DNA of 64,000 nucleotides. Source: Psychrobacter sp. Ps6 (GTDB taxonomy: Bacteria; Pseudomonadota; Gammaproteobacteria; Pseudomonadales; Moraxellaceae). The notes under the pieces are model-generated. The model made no database searches, was not told the DNA's origin, and was given only the letters and a program-made list of their open reading frames with translations. Where the stretch lies: assembly GCF_022129235.1 (NCBI RefSeq), contig NZ_JADQAI010000002.1, positions 186,001 through 250,000 on the forward strand. The letters run 5' to 3'. Position 1 is the stretch's first letter. The number at the start of each line of letters is the position of its first letter. Of the stretch, positions 17,530 through 27,100 are shown one piece after another. A program made the position numbers and the translations under genes.

Positions 17530-17986
17530 ATTTTACTCCGTTATTTATTTAAAATTATTATATTGAATGAAAAGTTCAATGTATTGTTATTAGTCTTTTA
17601 CTCTTACTCAGTGACAATCAATCCAAAATAAATGATATAAGAAATATCTCTATCAGTCGGCTGAAGGTCACCTGCTTGTTAATTCATGATCGATAATAGC
17701 AGCTTAAATCGATGTTGGAACCCCTGAGTGTTAGGCTTTATTAGGTGGTCGTGTAACGGGTTTGTTAACCGTGAAAATCTTTGTAAATTTATCAAAGTCT
17801 GTGTGCGTTTTTTATAACAACGGCAGGTTTATTTATCGATAAATAGTATCTTTACAGACTTATATTTTGCGTAGCGCGATATGGCAATATGTATAAGATA
17901 AGACTCGTCATTATCCGTTAAAAAGCCTTTAAAAACCGCTGCTCAGACCCCATATTGTTATAAACTTTAATAAGAAGAAAATTACT
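17530..17986. other. intergenic region between dps and uvrB, no gene seen
   Basis: This 457-base divergent gap holds the promoters of dps and uvrB. I see short inverted repeats ATTGAA/TTCAAT (17562-17580) and CTTTG/CAAAG (17779-17797). I found no convincing LexA-type box before uvrB. Confidence 0.5.
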
Positions 17987-20098
17987 ATGAGAATGCCTGA
18001 ACCGCGCTCATCGCGTCAGTTAAACCAATTGGCCACTCAGCTCCAAGGCGAAGCTGAAATCAGTGGTGTTAATGCATCGGGGACGCAAATCTCGAGCCGT
18101 GCCTTTGAGATGGTCACAGATTTTGAGCCAGCAGGCGATCAGCCGCAAGCCATCGAAAAGCTGGTCAAAGGTATTGACTCTGGTATGGATGAACAGCTAT
18201 TGCTAGGTGTGACTGGCTCTGGTAAGACTTATACCATGGCTAAGGTCATCTCTGAATGTCAGCGCCCAACTATCATTATGGCACACAACAAAACACTGGC
18301 GGCTCAGCTATATGGTGAGTTCAAGTCGTTTTTTCCGAACAATGCGGTTGAGTATTTCGTTAGCTATTACGATTATTATCAGCCAGAAGCGTATGTCGCT
18401 GCCAGTGATACCTTTATCGAAAAAGACAGCGCCATTAATGATCACATTGATCAGATGCGTCTGTCCGCCACACGTGCTTTGTTAGAGCGTCGTGATGCCA
18501 TTATCGTCGCATCGGTATCGTGTATTTATGGTTTGGGTGATCCAGAAAGCTATCTAAAAATGCTGCTGCACGTCGTCGTTGGTGATCAGATAGACCGTAC
18601 CGCAACCATTAAGCGTTTGGTTGAGATGCAATACACCCGTAATGAGTTAGATTTTGGCCGTGGTACCTATCGTTTGCGTGGTGAGCTGCTAGATATCTAT
18701 CCTGCTGAATCTGAGCAGCTGGCGGTACGCGTGCATTTGTTTGACAATGAAGTGGAGAAAATCACGTGGTTTGATCCTTTGACAGGCAAAACTGTACGCA
18801 GCGTGCCACGTATTACCATTTATCCAAAATCACATTATGTGACACCGCGCAATAAGTTAGAAGCAGCCAGTGAAACCATACGCGCTGAGCTGGAGCCGCG
18901 TTTGGAGTATTTTCGTGAAAACAATAAACTGATTGAAGCACAGCGCCTCAAAGAGCGTACCCAGTATGATCTTGAGATGATTCAACAGCTTGGCTACTGT
19001 AACGGTATCGAAAACTACTCACAGCATCTCTCTGGTCGTCCATCAGGGGAAGCGCCGCCGACGTTGTTTGATTATATTCCAGAAGATGCATTATTGTTCC
19101 TCGATGAATCGCATGTTACGGTCTCTCAGATTGGCGCGATGTATAAAGGGGATAGATCACGCAAAGAAAACTTGGTCAACTATGGCTTTCGTCTGCCAAG
19201 TGCGATGAACAATCGGCCCATGAAGTTTGAAGAGTGGGAGCGCATCAAGCCTAAGACGATTTACGTCAGTGCCACGCCAGCGCTGTATGAGCTTGAACAT
19301 AGTGAGCAGGTGGTTGAGCAGGTCGTACGTCCAACGGGTTTGATTGACCCTGAGATCGAGATACGCCCTGTCTTAACGCAGGTCGATGATGTGCTGTCTG
19401 AGATTACCAAACGCCGTGAAAAAGACGAGCGTGTATTGATTACCACATTGACTAAGCGTATGTCAGAAGATTTGACCAGCTATTTGAAAGAATATGGTGT
19501 CAAGGTCGCCTATCTGCATTCGGATATCGACACGGTAGAGCGCATGGAAATCATTCATGAGCTACGTACTGGTGTGCATGATGTGCTAGTCGGTATCAAC
19601 CTGCTGCGTGAAGGTTTGGATATGCCTGAGGTCTCATTAGTGGCGATATTTGACGCTGATAAAGAGGGTTTCTTGCGCTCTGAGCGTTCACTTATTCAGA
19701 CCATTGGTCGTGCAGCACGTCATTTGAACGGTAAAGCCATTCTCTATGCCGATCGTATTACACCAAGTATGCAAAAGGCGATAGACGAGACAGATCGACG
19801 CCGTGATAAGCAAATTGCCTTTAACCTTGAGCATAATATTACGCCAAAAGGCGCACGCCGTAGTATCACTGATAAAATTGATACAGGTGATGACCATGAT
19901 GCCAATGACAATCAAGTGATTCCAATCAAGAGCAATTTGCCTGATGTGGATATCAATATCTTGCGTAGTCCTGATTTATTGGCCAAAGAAATCAAACGCC
20001 TTGAGAAACAAATGCAGCAAATGTCTCGTGATCTGAAGTTTGAGGAGGCAGCAAAAACACGTGATAAGGTGCTGGAGTTAAAAGCGCATTTAATTTAG
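17987..20098 (+). CDS. uvrB: excinuclease ABC subunit UvrB
   Basis: A 703-residue helicase-like damage-verification subunit of nucleotide excision repair. Walker A is GVTGSGKT (residues about 74-81), the beta-hairpin [11 protein letters not shown] follows, motif II is LFLDESH, and the UVR domain ([26 protein letters not shown]) sits at the C-terminus for UvrC contact. The length is about 30 residues above E. coli UvrB because of an N-terminal extension of about 38 residues and a linker before the UVR domain. AAGAAG lies upstream of the ATG. It is monocistronic with its own terminator. Confidence 0.97.
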   Translation: MRMPEPRSSRQLNQLATQLQGEAEISGVNASGTQISSRAFEMVTDFEPAGDQPQAIEKLVKGIDSGMDEQLLLGVTGSGKTYTMAKVISECQRPTIIMAHNKTLAAQLYGEFKSFFPNNAVEYFVSYYDYYQPEAYVAASDTFIEKDSAINDHIDQMRLSATRALLERRDAIIVASVSCIYGLGDPESYLKMLLHVVVGDQIDRTATIKRLVEMQYTRNELDFGRGTYRLRGELLDIYPAESEQLAVRVHLFDNEVEKITWFDPLTGKTVRSVPRITIYPKSHYVTPRNKLEAASETIRAELEPRLEYFRENNKLIEAQRLKERTQYDLEMIQQLGYCNGIENYSQHLSGRPSGEAPPTLFDYIPEDALLFLDESHVTVSQIGAMYKGDRSRKENLVNYGFRLPSAMNNRPMKFEEWERIKPKTIYVSATPALYELEHSEQVVEQVVRPTGLIDPEIEIRPVLTQVDDVLSEITKRREKDERVLITTLTKRMSEDLTSYLKEYGVKVAYLHSDIDTVERMEIIHELRTGVHDVLVGINLLREGLDMPEVSLVAIFDADKEGFLRSERSLIQTIGRAARHLNGKAILYADRITPSMQKAIDETDRRRDKQIAFNLEHNITPKGARRSITDKIDTGDDHDANDNQVIPIKSNLPDVDINILRSPDLLAKEIKRLEKQMQQMSRDLKFEEAAKTRDKVLELKAHLI

Positions 20099-20127
20099 TC
20101 TCTGAGTTTCTATGTCGTTTATAAGTG

Positions 20128-20162
20128 AAAAGGTGAGTTCCCTAGTTTGTGACTCACCTTTT
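20128..20162 (+). terminator. intrinsic terminator of uvrB
   Basis: Arms AAAAGGTGAGT and ACTCACCTTTT with a 13-base loop and six T. Confidence 0.88.
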
Positions 20163-20288
20163 TTATTAAGAAGCAAGTATTTATACAGGTAGTATAAATA
20201 CATATTTCAATTTTATTTGAAAGATTTTTTTCAAACATGATAGATTGATGAGTATTCTTAACATTAACTGCAATAGTTGAGGTAGTAT

Positions 20289-20888
20289 TTGAAACCTTTT
20301 TTAAATTGGGCTGCAGCTTTAGCATCCATTATAGGACTGTTCTTTACACTTAAACCAAATTTCAGTGAGTTTTCAGCTTGGCAAATTGTGGGCTTGACTA
20401 TAGCTATTCTTATGTTTATTGGTGCTGCGCTATCAGATTTGAAAGATACTTATCGGTTATCTAAAAAAAAGTACCCAAATAAGAAAAAGATAAATAATTA
20501 TATGCATAGTATGTTGAAAACAGCTGGTGCCTGTGAAATATGCTCAAGAGATGCAAGTTGGATCTTAGAAGATCGGATTATGAAATTATTAGAGGACAAA
20601 GCTAGAAAAGGCGAACTAACTTTTTTAGTGCATCAAAAAACCGAAGAGTTAAAAAAATTAGAAAAACTAGGTGCTAAAGTTATTGATTATGGAAAGCTTG
20701 GATTTGATCCTTTGACTCGTTTTACAATAGTGAACGCAAATAATAAAAACTCCTCCTATGTAGCAATAGGACAGCAGAGACCTAACGAATCGCACATTAT
20801 AGAAGAGTTAGATTCTTCAAATCCCACTTTTTCTATTGCTGTCGATCTTATAAATTCAATCAAGGCTGCATATGACAAACATAATTAG
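20289..20888 (+). CDS. unrecognised membrane-anchored protein with a PLD-like cytoplasmic domain
   Basis: I do not recognise this 199-residue protein. It starts at TTG with GAGG six bases upstream. Two hydrophobic segments (about 4-20 and 33-51) form a hairpin anchor, followed by a basic stretch (KKKYPNKKK). The remaining part, about 70-195, has strand/helix spacing like one phospholipase-D-type half: SRDASWILEDRIMKLLEDKARKGELTFLV, then LEKLGAKVIDYG and RFTIVNANN. No HKD motif is present, so catalysis is unlikely and ligand or lipid binding is more plausible. It overlaps the next gene, a methyltransferase, by 17 bases. Both are more AT-rich than their neighbours, which suggests transfer. Confidence 0.72.
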   Translation: MKPFLNWAAALASIIGLFFTLKPNFSEFSAWQIVGLTIAILMFIGAALSDLKDTYRLSKKKYPNKKKINNYMHSMLKTAGACEICSRDASWILEDRIMKLLEDKARKGELTFLVHQKTEELKKLEKLGAKVIDYGKLGFDPLTRFTIVNANNKNSSYVAIGQQRPNESHIIEELDSSNPTFSIAVDLINSIKAAYDKHN

Positions 20889-21582
20889 CGGTAAAGAAGA
20901 GTCTAAGATAGTTGAAGAGTGGGATAGTATTGCAGCTATCAGAGAATATCAAATAAGTTCTGGATTAGATCACAGTGCAATTGAGGTTTTAGCACCTGCC
21001 ATTCTTAAAGAGATTTCTAAGACTAGTGGTTTGATAGATATTGGATGTGGTACGGGTTGGTTAACTGCGCAAGCACATCTTTTGCATCAGAATTGTTTAG
21101 GGATAGACCCAAGTAAAAAATCGATTGAAATTGCGAATGAAAAGTATGGTAGTGCAAGTCTAAAATTTTTTGTCTCAAGCATCGAGAAACTCTCACTCAA
21201 CGGTATGAAATTTGATACAGCGATATCAAATATGGTTGCAAGCAATGTACTTGACCTCAATAGCTTTATTAAGTCGTCAAGACAGATATTAGAGCCGAAT
21301 GGCACCCTTATTATGACTGTTCCTCATCCATGTTTTTGGCCACAATATTGGGGATATGTGAATGATAAAGAATTCTTATATTCAGAAACATGCATGGTAG
21401 AAGGTAATTTTAAAATACAGAATGGTATAACAAGTCACATCACTACCCATTTTCACCATTCTCTTGAAAATTACTTTAATATATTGACCTCTCAAAGTTT
21501 TATAGTGGAAAAGCTAGTTGAATTGAAAGGTAGAGGATTCAAACTACCTAGATTTCTTCTTATTAGAGCTAAAGCTATATAG
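20872..21582 (+). CDS. class I SAM-dependent methyltransferase, partner of the PLD-like protein
   Basis: A 236-residue Rossmann methyltransferase. Motif I is LIDIGCGTGWL (about 55-65), the acidic end of strand 2 is GIDPS, and motif IV/post is VPHPCFWPQYWGY near 145-157. The HPCFWP block occurs in small-molecule methyltransferases, so a metabolite or lipid substrate is more likely than DNA. AAGG at 20862-20865 is well spaced to the ATG. The 17-base overlap with the upstream gene implies coupled translation and joint function. The natural substrate is unknown. Confidence 0.82.
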   Translation: MTNIISGKEESKIVEEWDSIAAIREYQISSGLDHSAIEVLAPAILKEISKTSGLIDIGCGTGWLTAQAHLLHQNCLGIDPSKKSIEIANEKYGSASLKFFVSSIEKLSLNGMKFDTAISNMVASNVLDLNSFIKSSRQILEPNGTLIMTVPHPCFWPQYWGYVNDKEFLYSETCMVEGNFKIQNGITSHITTHFHHSLENYFNILTSQSFIVEKLVELKGRGFKLPRFLLIRAKAI

Positions 21583-21748
21583 TCAACAGAGCATATATAA
21601 CTCACGGCTGATATCGCTAGGTATGGGTCACGTTCTTACCAACATCAAACGCAGTTTTACATATCGCACCTTAAAAAATCGCTCTCTATCTTATAAGATA
21701 ACGGTGTAAAGCATGACCCACTAAGCATCTATGTAAATGCTGTGCAAT

Positions 21749-21800
21749 AACTATAAAGTTAGGCATGCTCACGTATCTGATAATTATAAAGTTAGGGATG
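21749..21800. repeat. short imperfect direct repeat upstream of the 125-residue gene
   Basis: Two copies of about 19 bases, AACTATAAAGTTAGGCATG and AATTATAAAGTTAGGGATG, lie about 32 bases apart. They could be a tandem regulator site or a local duplication. Confidence 0.55.
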
Positions 21801-21805
21801 TACTT

Positions 21806-22183
21806 ATGTTTGATATCAAGTCGTTTTTTAAAAGAGAAGTAGAAAAAAAGCTCATCAACGTAGATGATTATATTTTTATGCCTGAGCGGGTAGAGATGGA
21901 GCTCGAAGGTGGTCAACTGAACTGTGTATTGAATAGTGATGGCCGCGTAGATATTTTTTATAGTAAAGAAGGCGTGACTGAGGTCGGTTCAGCATCGCGT
22001 AAGCATCCGTTTACTGCATTCGAAAAAGAGCTATATCACGGTATCTATGACGACGTTATCAGTGATTTGGTTAAGGAAGTGGATAAAATCATCGATGGTT
22101 CTTCTAAGTACTTCCGCCGTGGCCAGTTACTGCCTTTTACCGCCGCTCTATCACAGAACCCAACGGACTCCAATAAGTTCTAG
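21806..22183 (+). CDS. conserved hypothetical protein, 125 residues
   Basis: I do not recognise a family. The protein is soluble, begins FDIKSFFKREVEKKL and has alternating charged and hydrophobic segments with no signal peptide or metal motif. I choose ATG at 21806; the frame is open further upstream to 21737, but that part consists of a near-repeat of the leader sequence and lacks a ribosome-binding site. Monocistronic, followed by a strong palindromic terminator. Confidence 0.7.
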   Translation: MFDIKSFFKREVEKKLINVDDYIFMPERVEMELEGGQLNCVLNSDGRVDIFYSKEGVTEVGSASRKHPFTAFEKELYHGIYDDVISDLVKEVDKIIDGSSKYFRRGQLLPFTAALSQNPTDSNKF

Positions 22184-22213
22184 GCTGCTGTATTGAATTG
22201 CGTATATGATAAA

Positions 22214-22273
22214 AAAGCAAGCTAATAAAAAAGGTGCGTTGTTTATAACGCACCTTTTTTATTAGCTTGCTTT
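22214..22273. terminator. 27-bp perfect palindrome, bidirectional terminator
   Basis: The left arm 22214-22240 and right arm 22247-22273 are exact reverse complements around the six-base loop GTTTAT. The core GGTGCGTT/AACGCACC followed by TTTTTT is a normal terminator; the outer 13 bases (AAAGCAAGCTAAT) extend the pairing far beyond that. Confidence 0.9.
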
Positions 22274-22318
22274 GATGTGTAACGATAGAGTGATGCACAT
22301 CGTTATATAGGTTACGGC

Positions 22319-22708
22319 TTATTTGACAAAACTGGCATAGCAGCTTTGTAGAGATTTCGCGACAACTCTAGTGACCAGTTGAGTGCGATACTGTGAGTCG
22401 ATGGCGGCATTGCCCAATTCAACGATGGTCACTTGCTGCGGTGCTTGCTCACTCACGCAACCACAAACGTTACTTTTGACAGACTCTTGCTGCGCTTCTG
22501 TCATGGCGACGCTTGCAACACGCCAAGCGGTTTGTTTTTCAATTTGGCTACGGCATTGGTTGTCGATCGCAGTTCTAAAGACATTCATGCCAATTTCATT
22601 TGCGGTACCGATTGCTGTGCCTGTGCCGTTATTTGCAGCACCTGTCGTGGTGCAGCCTGCTAGGGCGACAGTAGCCAGCATAACTGTCGAAGCCAAAAGT
22701 TTTTTCAT
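22319..22708 (-). CDS. small predicted lipoprotein
   Basis: A 129-residue protein with a signal peptide MKKLLASTVMLATVALAG and lipobox LAGC (C19). The mature part has five further cysteines (including NVCGCVSEQ and QSCYASF) and no domain that I recognise. Proteins of this kind are, from memory, common in Moraxellaceae. It is probably outer-membrane anchored, since residues +2/+3 are TT and not Asp. Confidence 0.78.
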   Translation of the reverse strand: MKKLLASTVMLATVALAGCTTTGAANNGTGTAIGTANEIGMNVFRTAIDNQCRSQIEKQTAWRVASVAMTEAQQESVKSNVCGCVSEQAPQQVTIVELGNAAIDSQYRTQLVTRVVAKSLQSCYASFVK

Positions 22709-22881
22709 AAGTGAATCCTTTAAGGTATTTGATAATCTTTAAAGCTGTATATTATCAGTAAAACATAGTAATGGCATCATTAACCAGTCGCTTGAGGCAG
22801 TCTGCAATGCTGTCACTCACAAAAAAGCCAGCTAAAAAATTTCATAGCTGGCTCTATAGATATGGCGTAGCCTAATTTTTA

Positions 22882-23397
22882 TTAGACATTTTTGCCATGT
22901 TCTTTTTGCTGAATATCTTTTGCTAGCTTATAGCATTCGTTGATATGATCAGTGGCGATTTTCTTAAAAATCGTATAACCCATCGTTGCTGCAACCAATT
23001 GACCGCCTAATGGGATAAATTTGGTGACTTGTTTTGCCGCGATACGACCACCAAAGCCTTGAATGGTTTTCTTAACGATACCACGTGTCGCCATCAGCCC
23101 TGCAAAATCGACGGTGCGATCTTTGACAGCGCTCCAATGGACTTCGCGTGATTCTAGGTTAATGGCTGATTGACGGTCTTCGATCAAACCAAAACGTTCG
23201 CTAATCTCAGGAATCAATTGCGTCAGCATACCAGCATCAACCGCCACATCAAAGAACGGTACAGGAACGATGGCGACACCAGCAGATACTCTGGCGCGTT
23301 TTTTTACCATGCCAAGGCATTCTTTTTTAACTTGATCAAGATCTAGGCTAGGATCAATTGTATTTGGTAGTTTTTCAGCAGCTGGTGTGGTTTTCAT
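22882..23397 (-). CDS. DUF697-like / YcjF-type hypothetical protein
   Basis: A 171-residue protein with two weakly hydrophobic Gly/Ala-rich helices: VSAGVAIVPVPFFDVAVDAGMLTQLI (about 38-63) and AKQVTKFIPLGGQLVAATMGYTIFKKIA (about 123-150). This arrangement resembles DUF697 proteins, often found with Era/YcjX-like GTPases, but no GTPase is adjacent here. It probably associates with the inner membrane. Function unknown. Confidence 0.65.
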   Translation of the reverse strand: MKTTPAAEKLPNTIDPSLDLDQVKKECLGMVKKRARVSAGVAIVPVPFFDVAVDAGMLTQLIPEISERFGLIEDRQSAINLESREVHWSAVKDRTVDFAGLMATRGIVKKTIQGFGGRIAAKQVTKFIPLGGQLVAATMGYTIFKKIATDHINECYKLAKDIQQKEHGKNV

Positions 23398-23707
23398 AAA
23401 GTATCCTTATAAATAATTAAAATATTAATGATGTAAAATTCAATAATTAGCAAGTCTCTCAGTTGTTTACTATTCTATGGATTTATAGGCGCCATACAAT
23501 CATTGCTTTGTAGCAAAATGCAGAAAAGTACGGTCACTATGCATCCTTTTTGTAAATAAAGAGCCACATACGATACGTGTTCACTGAATAAACCCTTTCT
23601 CCAAACTACCATTTAAGCCAACATCTTTGGTAAATAAATGCAATATTAGCTAGTGTACAGAGACGCTATAAATTGTCGTTGTGACCCTGCCTTAAAGACA
23701 GTAAAAT
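23398..23707. other. intergenic region before recJ, nothing identified
   Basis: This 310-base divergent gap is AT-rich. I see no gene, repeat or clear promoter in it. Confidence 0.5.
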
Positions 23708-25555
23708 ATGCTCATGCTAAATTTAACCCCCCGTAATACCAGCACTCGCATTGACGAGTTGCCCGCCGCGTTGCAACCACTGGCCGCCCAATCATTGACG
23801 CTCGCTCGCTTATATGCAGGTCGAGGTATCACTGCGCCTGATGAGCTGGAGACTGGCTTGTCTGGCCTGTTGCCTGCTGACATGCTGCATGGTATCACTG
23901 AAGCCGTGCGTCTATTGGATATCGCTATCGATGACGGTCAGCGTATCCTGATCGTTGGTGACTTTGACTGTGATGGCGCAACCAGTACCGCGCTGATGAT
24001 GCGCGCACTCACGAAGATGGGGGCAGTCGTCGATTTTTTGGTGCCCGATCGTTTTAAATATGGTTATGGGCTAACGCCAGAGATTGTCGAATTGGGCATC
24101 GCAACCTTTCAGCCGGACATGATCGTGACAGTTGATAACGGTATCTCCAGTCATGAAGGTGTGGCGCGCGCCCAAGCAGATGGTATTACGGTGATTATCA
24201 CTGACCATCATCTCACGACCAAAGAGACACCACCCGCTGAAGCCGTCGTAAATCCCAATCAGCTTGCTTGCAATTTCATGAGCAAAGCACTGGTCGGGGT
24301 AGGGGTCGCGTTTTATGTGCTCGGACGATTGGCAAAGCTGCGCCGCGACGCTGGCAAGTCTACGGTACAGGTTAGTCAGTATTTAGATTTGGTAGCGCTT
24401 GGAACGATTGCAGATGTCGGCGTACTCGATAAAAACAATCGTATATTAGTGCATCATGGGCTATCTGCTATTCGTCAAGGTCGCTGCTGTATGGGTATTT
24501 TGGCGTTACTTGAGCAAGCAGGCCGTGATCCCAAGCAATTACACGCGCAGGATTTTGGCTTTGTCTTAGGGCCACGTATCAATGCGGCTGGACGTATGGA
24601 TAATATGCGTATCGGGATTGAGTGCTTATTGACTGAAGATTGGAGCACCGCCCAGCGTCTGGCGCAAGAGCTTGAGCAGCTAAACCGTACACGCCGTCAT
24701 GTAGAAGGCGAGATGCGTGCGCAAGCAGATAAGATTGTACAGGCATTGGCTGCTGAAACTGATATTGAGATCGATGAAAGTACAAGTGACAGTGGCGATG
24801 ACCTCATTACTCAGGAAGTTAATACTCAATTCGTCACTACTCATAAGACAAGCCATACAGACACTCGTAGTATCGTTCTGTATCAGGATGATTGGCATCA
24901 AGGCGTGATTGGTATTGTTGCTGGACGTTTAAAGGAAAGCCACTATCTGCCTAGCATTGTCTTTGCGCCGGCAGATACGGAGCAGACTGGTGAAGACGAT
25001 GCGATCAAAGGATCAGCCCGGTCGATCGCTGGCGTGCATATTCGTGATGCGATTGAGCAAGTCGCCGAGCGTCAGCCTGATTTAATCAGTCATTTTGGTG
25101 GTCATGCGATGGCGGCAGGTCTCACCCTAAAGCGTCGTAATTTTGAGCCATTTGTCGCCGCGTTTAACGAAGTTATGGCACAAATGGATGATGACGTGTT
25201 TGCAGAGCAGAAATTCACTGATGGACCTTTGCATGCGGGAGATTTCAGCTTGTGGTTTGCTGAACATTTAGCAGATGCTAGCATTTGGGGTCATGGATTT
25301 GCACCGCCGATATTTGACGGTGTGTTTGAGGTATTGAGTTTTAAGATATTGAAAGACAAGCACCTTAAACTATCATTGCGTTATCCAGACGTTCAATATC
25401 CGATTGAGGCAATCTGTTTTAACTTTGATAATGACGCTTGGGATTATCGTGCCAAAAAAGTGCATTTACTATTTCAGCTAGATATCAATGAATGGAATGG
25501 TAAACAAAGCTTGCAGCTGATGGTAAAAGACTTGGCTGTGGTAGAGCAGGGTTAA
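23708..25555 (+). CDS. recJ: single-stranded-DNA-specific exonuclease RecJ
   Basis: A 615-residue DHH/DHHA1 nuclease. The first catalytic motif is VGDFDCDGATS (about 88-98), the DHH motif is ITDHHLT (about 165), and the DHHA1 glycine-rich segment HFGGHAMAAGLTL follows near 465. It degrades ssDNA 5' to 3' in recombination and mismatch repair. An acidic insert of about 40 residues around 350-390 (IDESTSDSGDD...) is longer than in E. coli RecJ (577 residues). The two in-frame ATG codons at 23708 and 23714 cannot be separated. Confidence 0.95.
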   Translation: MLMLNLTPRNTSTRIDELPAALQPLAAQSLTLARLYAGRGITAPDELETGLSGLLPADMLHGITEAVRLLDIAIDDGQRILIVGDFDCDGATSTALMMRALTKMGAVVDFLVPDRFKYGYGLTPEIVELGIATFQPDMIVTVDNGISSHEGVARAQADGITVIITDHHLTTKETPPAEAVVNPNQLACNFMSKALVGVGVAFYVLGRLAKLRRDAGKSTVQVSQYLDLVALGTIADVGVLDKNNRILVHHGLSAIRQGRCCMGILALLEQAGRDPKQLHAQDFGFVLGPRINAAGRMDNMRIGIECLLTEDWSTAQRLAQELEQLNRTRRHVEGEMRAQADKIVQALAAETDIEIDESTSDSGDDLITQEVNTQFVTTHKTSHTDTRSIVLYQDDWHQGVIGIVAGRLKESHYLPSIVFAPADTEQTGEDDAIKGSARSIAGVHIRDAIEQVAERQPDLISHFGGHAMAAGLTLKRRNFEPFVAAFNEVMAQMDDDVFAEQKFTDGPLHAGDFSLWFAEHLADASIWGHGFAPPIFDGVFEVLSFKILKDKHLKLSLRYPDVQYPIEAICFNFDNDAWDYRAKKVHLLFQLDINEWNGKQSLQLMVKDLAVVEQG

Positions 25556-25628
25556 GGCTAGAGTGTTAAGTGCGGTCAGATTGGAGCGCACTTATACCAT
25601 TTATTCCCAGTAGCTTTTTTATTTAGGC

Positions 25629-26294
25629 TCAGTACTTCCACTCAAGAGTGGGGAACTGCCAATCATAACGAATAGCCAGCATACGCAAGGTAAAAATCGT
25701 ACTCATTGCAGAAACATCAGCAACCCAATCGGCAACGCCTAAGTTTTTTAGAGCAAAATATAGAATACCCCCAGTTAGCGCCGCAGTGATATAAATCTCT
25801 TGCTGCAATACCAGTGGAATCTCATTACAAATCATATCGCGAATAATGCCACCAACGATGATGGTGATCACGCCCAATAACAGTGCCACTGACACATTGG
25901 TACCCATGCTATCAGCGACCTTAATACCTATAAGCGTAAAGGCGGATAGACCGATGGTATCGGACAGTTTTAGGAACTTATCGACTCGTCTTGAGTTCGG
26001 ATGAAAAAATATTTGCATGGCTAGGGAAGAGATCGTAATGAGCGTCAGATAGCTCATATCTACCATCCAAAACAGCGGATGACGATCCAAAATGACATCG
26101 CGTACGGTGCCGCCGCCGATGGCTGTGACGATAGAGACTAGTAGACAACCAAAGACATCAAAGTTCTTATGCTTCGCCAGTATCGTCCCTGAAACGCTAC
26201 AGGCGATAATCCCAATCATGTCAAAGAAATAGATCAAAGAGCGCGGATCAAAAGTAGTGATTAGAGCTGCAGGATCCAACGCGATAGCCAACAT
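25629..26294 (-). CDS. TRIC-type (UPF0126/YadS-like) membrane channel, copy 2
   Basis: A 221-residue membrane protein made of two repeats of three helices; each repeat carries a Gly-rich kink: AIGGGTVRDVILDRHPLFW (about 62-80) and IVGGIIRDMICNEIPLVL (about 147-165). This double GGG/GGxxRD pattern defines the prokaryotic trimeric intracellular cation (TRIC) channels, also annotated UPF0126 or 'glycine transporter domain'. It conducts monovalent cations in characterised homologues. A close paralogue lies 67 bases upstream in the same orientation. Confidence 0.88.
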   Translation of the reverse strand: MLAIALDPAALITTFDPRSLIYFFDMIGIIACSVSGTILAKHKNFDVFGCLLVSIVTAIGGGTVRDVILDRHPLFWMVDMSYLTLITISSLAMQIFFHPNSRRVDKFLKLSDTIGLSAFTLIGIKVADSMGTNVSVALLLGVITIIVGGIIRDMICNEIPLVLQQEIYITAALTGGILYFALKNLGVADWVADVSAMSTIFTLRMLAIRYDWQFPTLEWKY

Positions 26295-26361
26295 AAGCCA
26301 TTCTCACTATTTTTAATTATCGTTTGTCATGTCTAGAGCCATCAATCTACTAAGTAGCTGA

Positions 26362-26997
26362 TTAAGCAACCAGACGAATAGAGGGCAGATGCCAGTCGAA
26401 TCTAAGCGCCAGCATGCGTACCGCAAAGATAACAAACAGCATAATAAACTCATTGATGCCAGCGCTGACACCGACGTACTGTAGGCATAAATACGTCACA
26501 GATCCTGCGATACTAGCCGTGATATAAATCTCACGCTGTAATACGAGCGGTATCTCATTACAGATAATATCACGTAGCATCCCACCAATAATGGCTGTCC
26601 AGACGCCCATCATAATAGCGACAAGAGGTGACATACCTTGGGTCAATGCGACCTTAAAACCAATCACGCTAAATGCCGAGAGACCAATGGCATCAAAAAG
26701 CTTAAGTGCATTATCAATCTTGTGATAGAGATGAAAGAATATTTGTAAGATAAGGGATGTCACGGTAATGACGATCACATAGTTGAGATCCGTCATCCAA
26801 AATAGTGGATGACGATCTAGTGCCATGTCACGTAGCGTACCGCCGCCGATGGCATTGACCATCGAAACCAAGATGCAGCCAGCAATATCAAAGCCTTTGT
26901 GCTGAGCGAGCAACGTCCCTGCAATTGCGCAAGCGATGATACCCACCATGTCCAATAAATATAATAGAATATCAGGAAAAATTAAATCATTAACCAT
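26362..26997 (-). CDS. TRIC-type (UPF0126/YadS-like) membrane channel, copy 1
   Basis: A 211-residue paralogue of the next gene with the same two kinked repeats: AIGGGTLRDMALDRHPLFW and IIGGMLRDIICNEIPLVL. The N-terminal start (DILLYLLDMVGIIACAIAGTLLA) and the end (FAVRMLALRFDWHLPS) align with copy 2 throughout, so this is a tandem duplication that has diverged. The spacing suggests co-transcription, and hetero-oligomers are conceivable because the family is trimeric. Confidence 0.88.
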   Translation of the reverse strand: MVNDLIFPDILLYLLDMVGIIACAIAGTLLAQHKGFDIAGCILVSMVNAIGGGTLRDMALDRHPLFWMTDLNYVIVITVTSLILQIFFHLYHKIDNALKLFDAIGLSAFSVIGFKVALTQGMSPLVAIMMGVWTAIIGGMLRDIICNEIPLVLQREIYITASIAGSVTYLCLQYVGVSAGINEFIMLFVIFAVRMLALRFDWHLPSIRLVA

Positions 26998-27100
26998 GGT
27001 TATATTGCCAAATCTTGAACATCAAAATGATGGGTATTCTCGTTTTAAATGGGTGTTTTGTAGATAATTAAGACAAATCAGACCATTGTTAAATTGCCGT

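Noticed and set aside
17700..17986. SOS (LexA) box before uvrB
   Set aside because: I found no CTGT-N8-ACAG type site; Moraxellaceae often lack classical LexA control.
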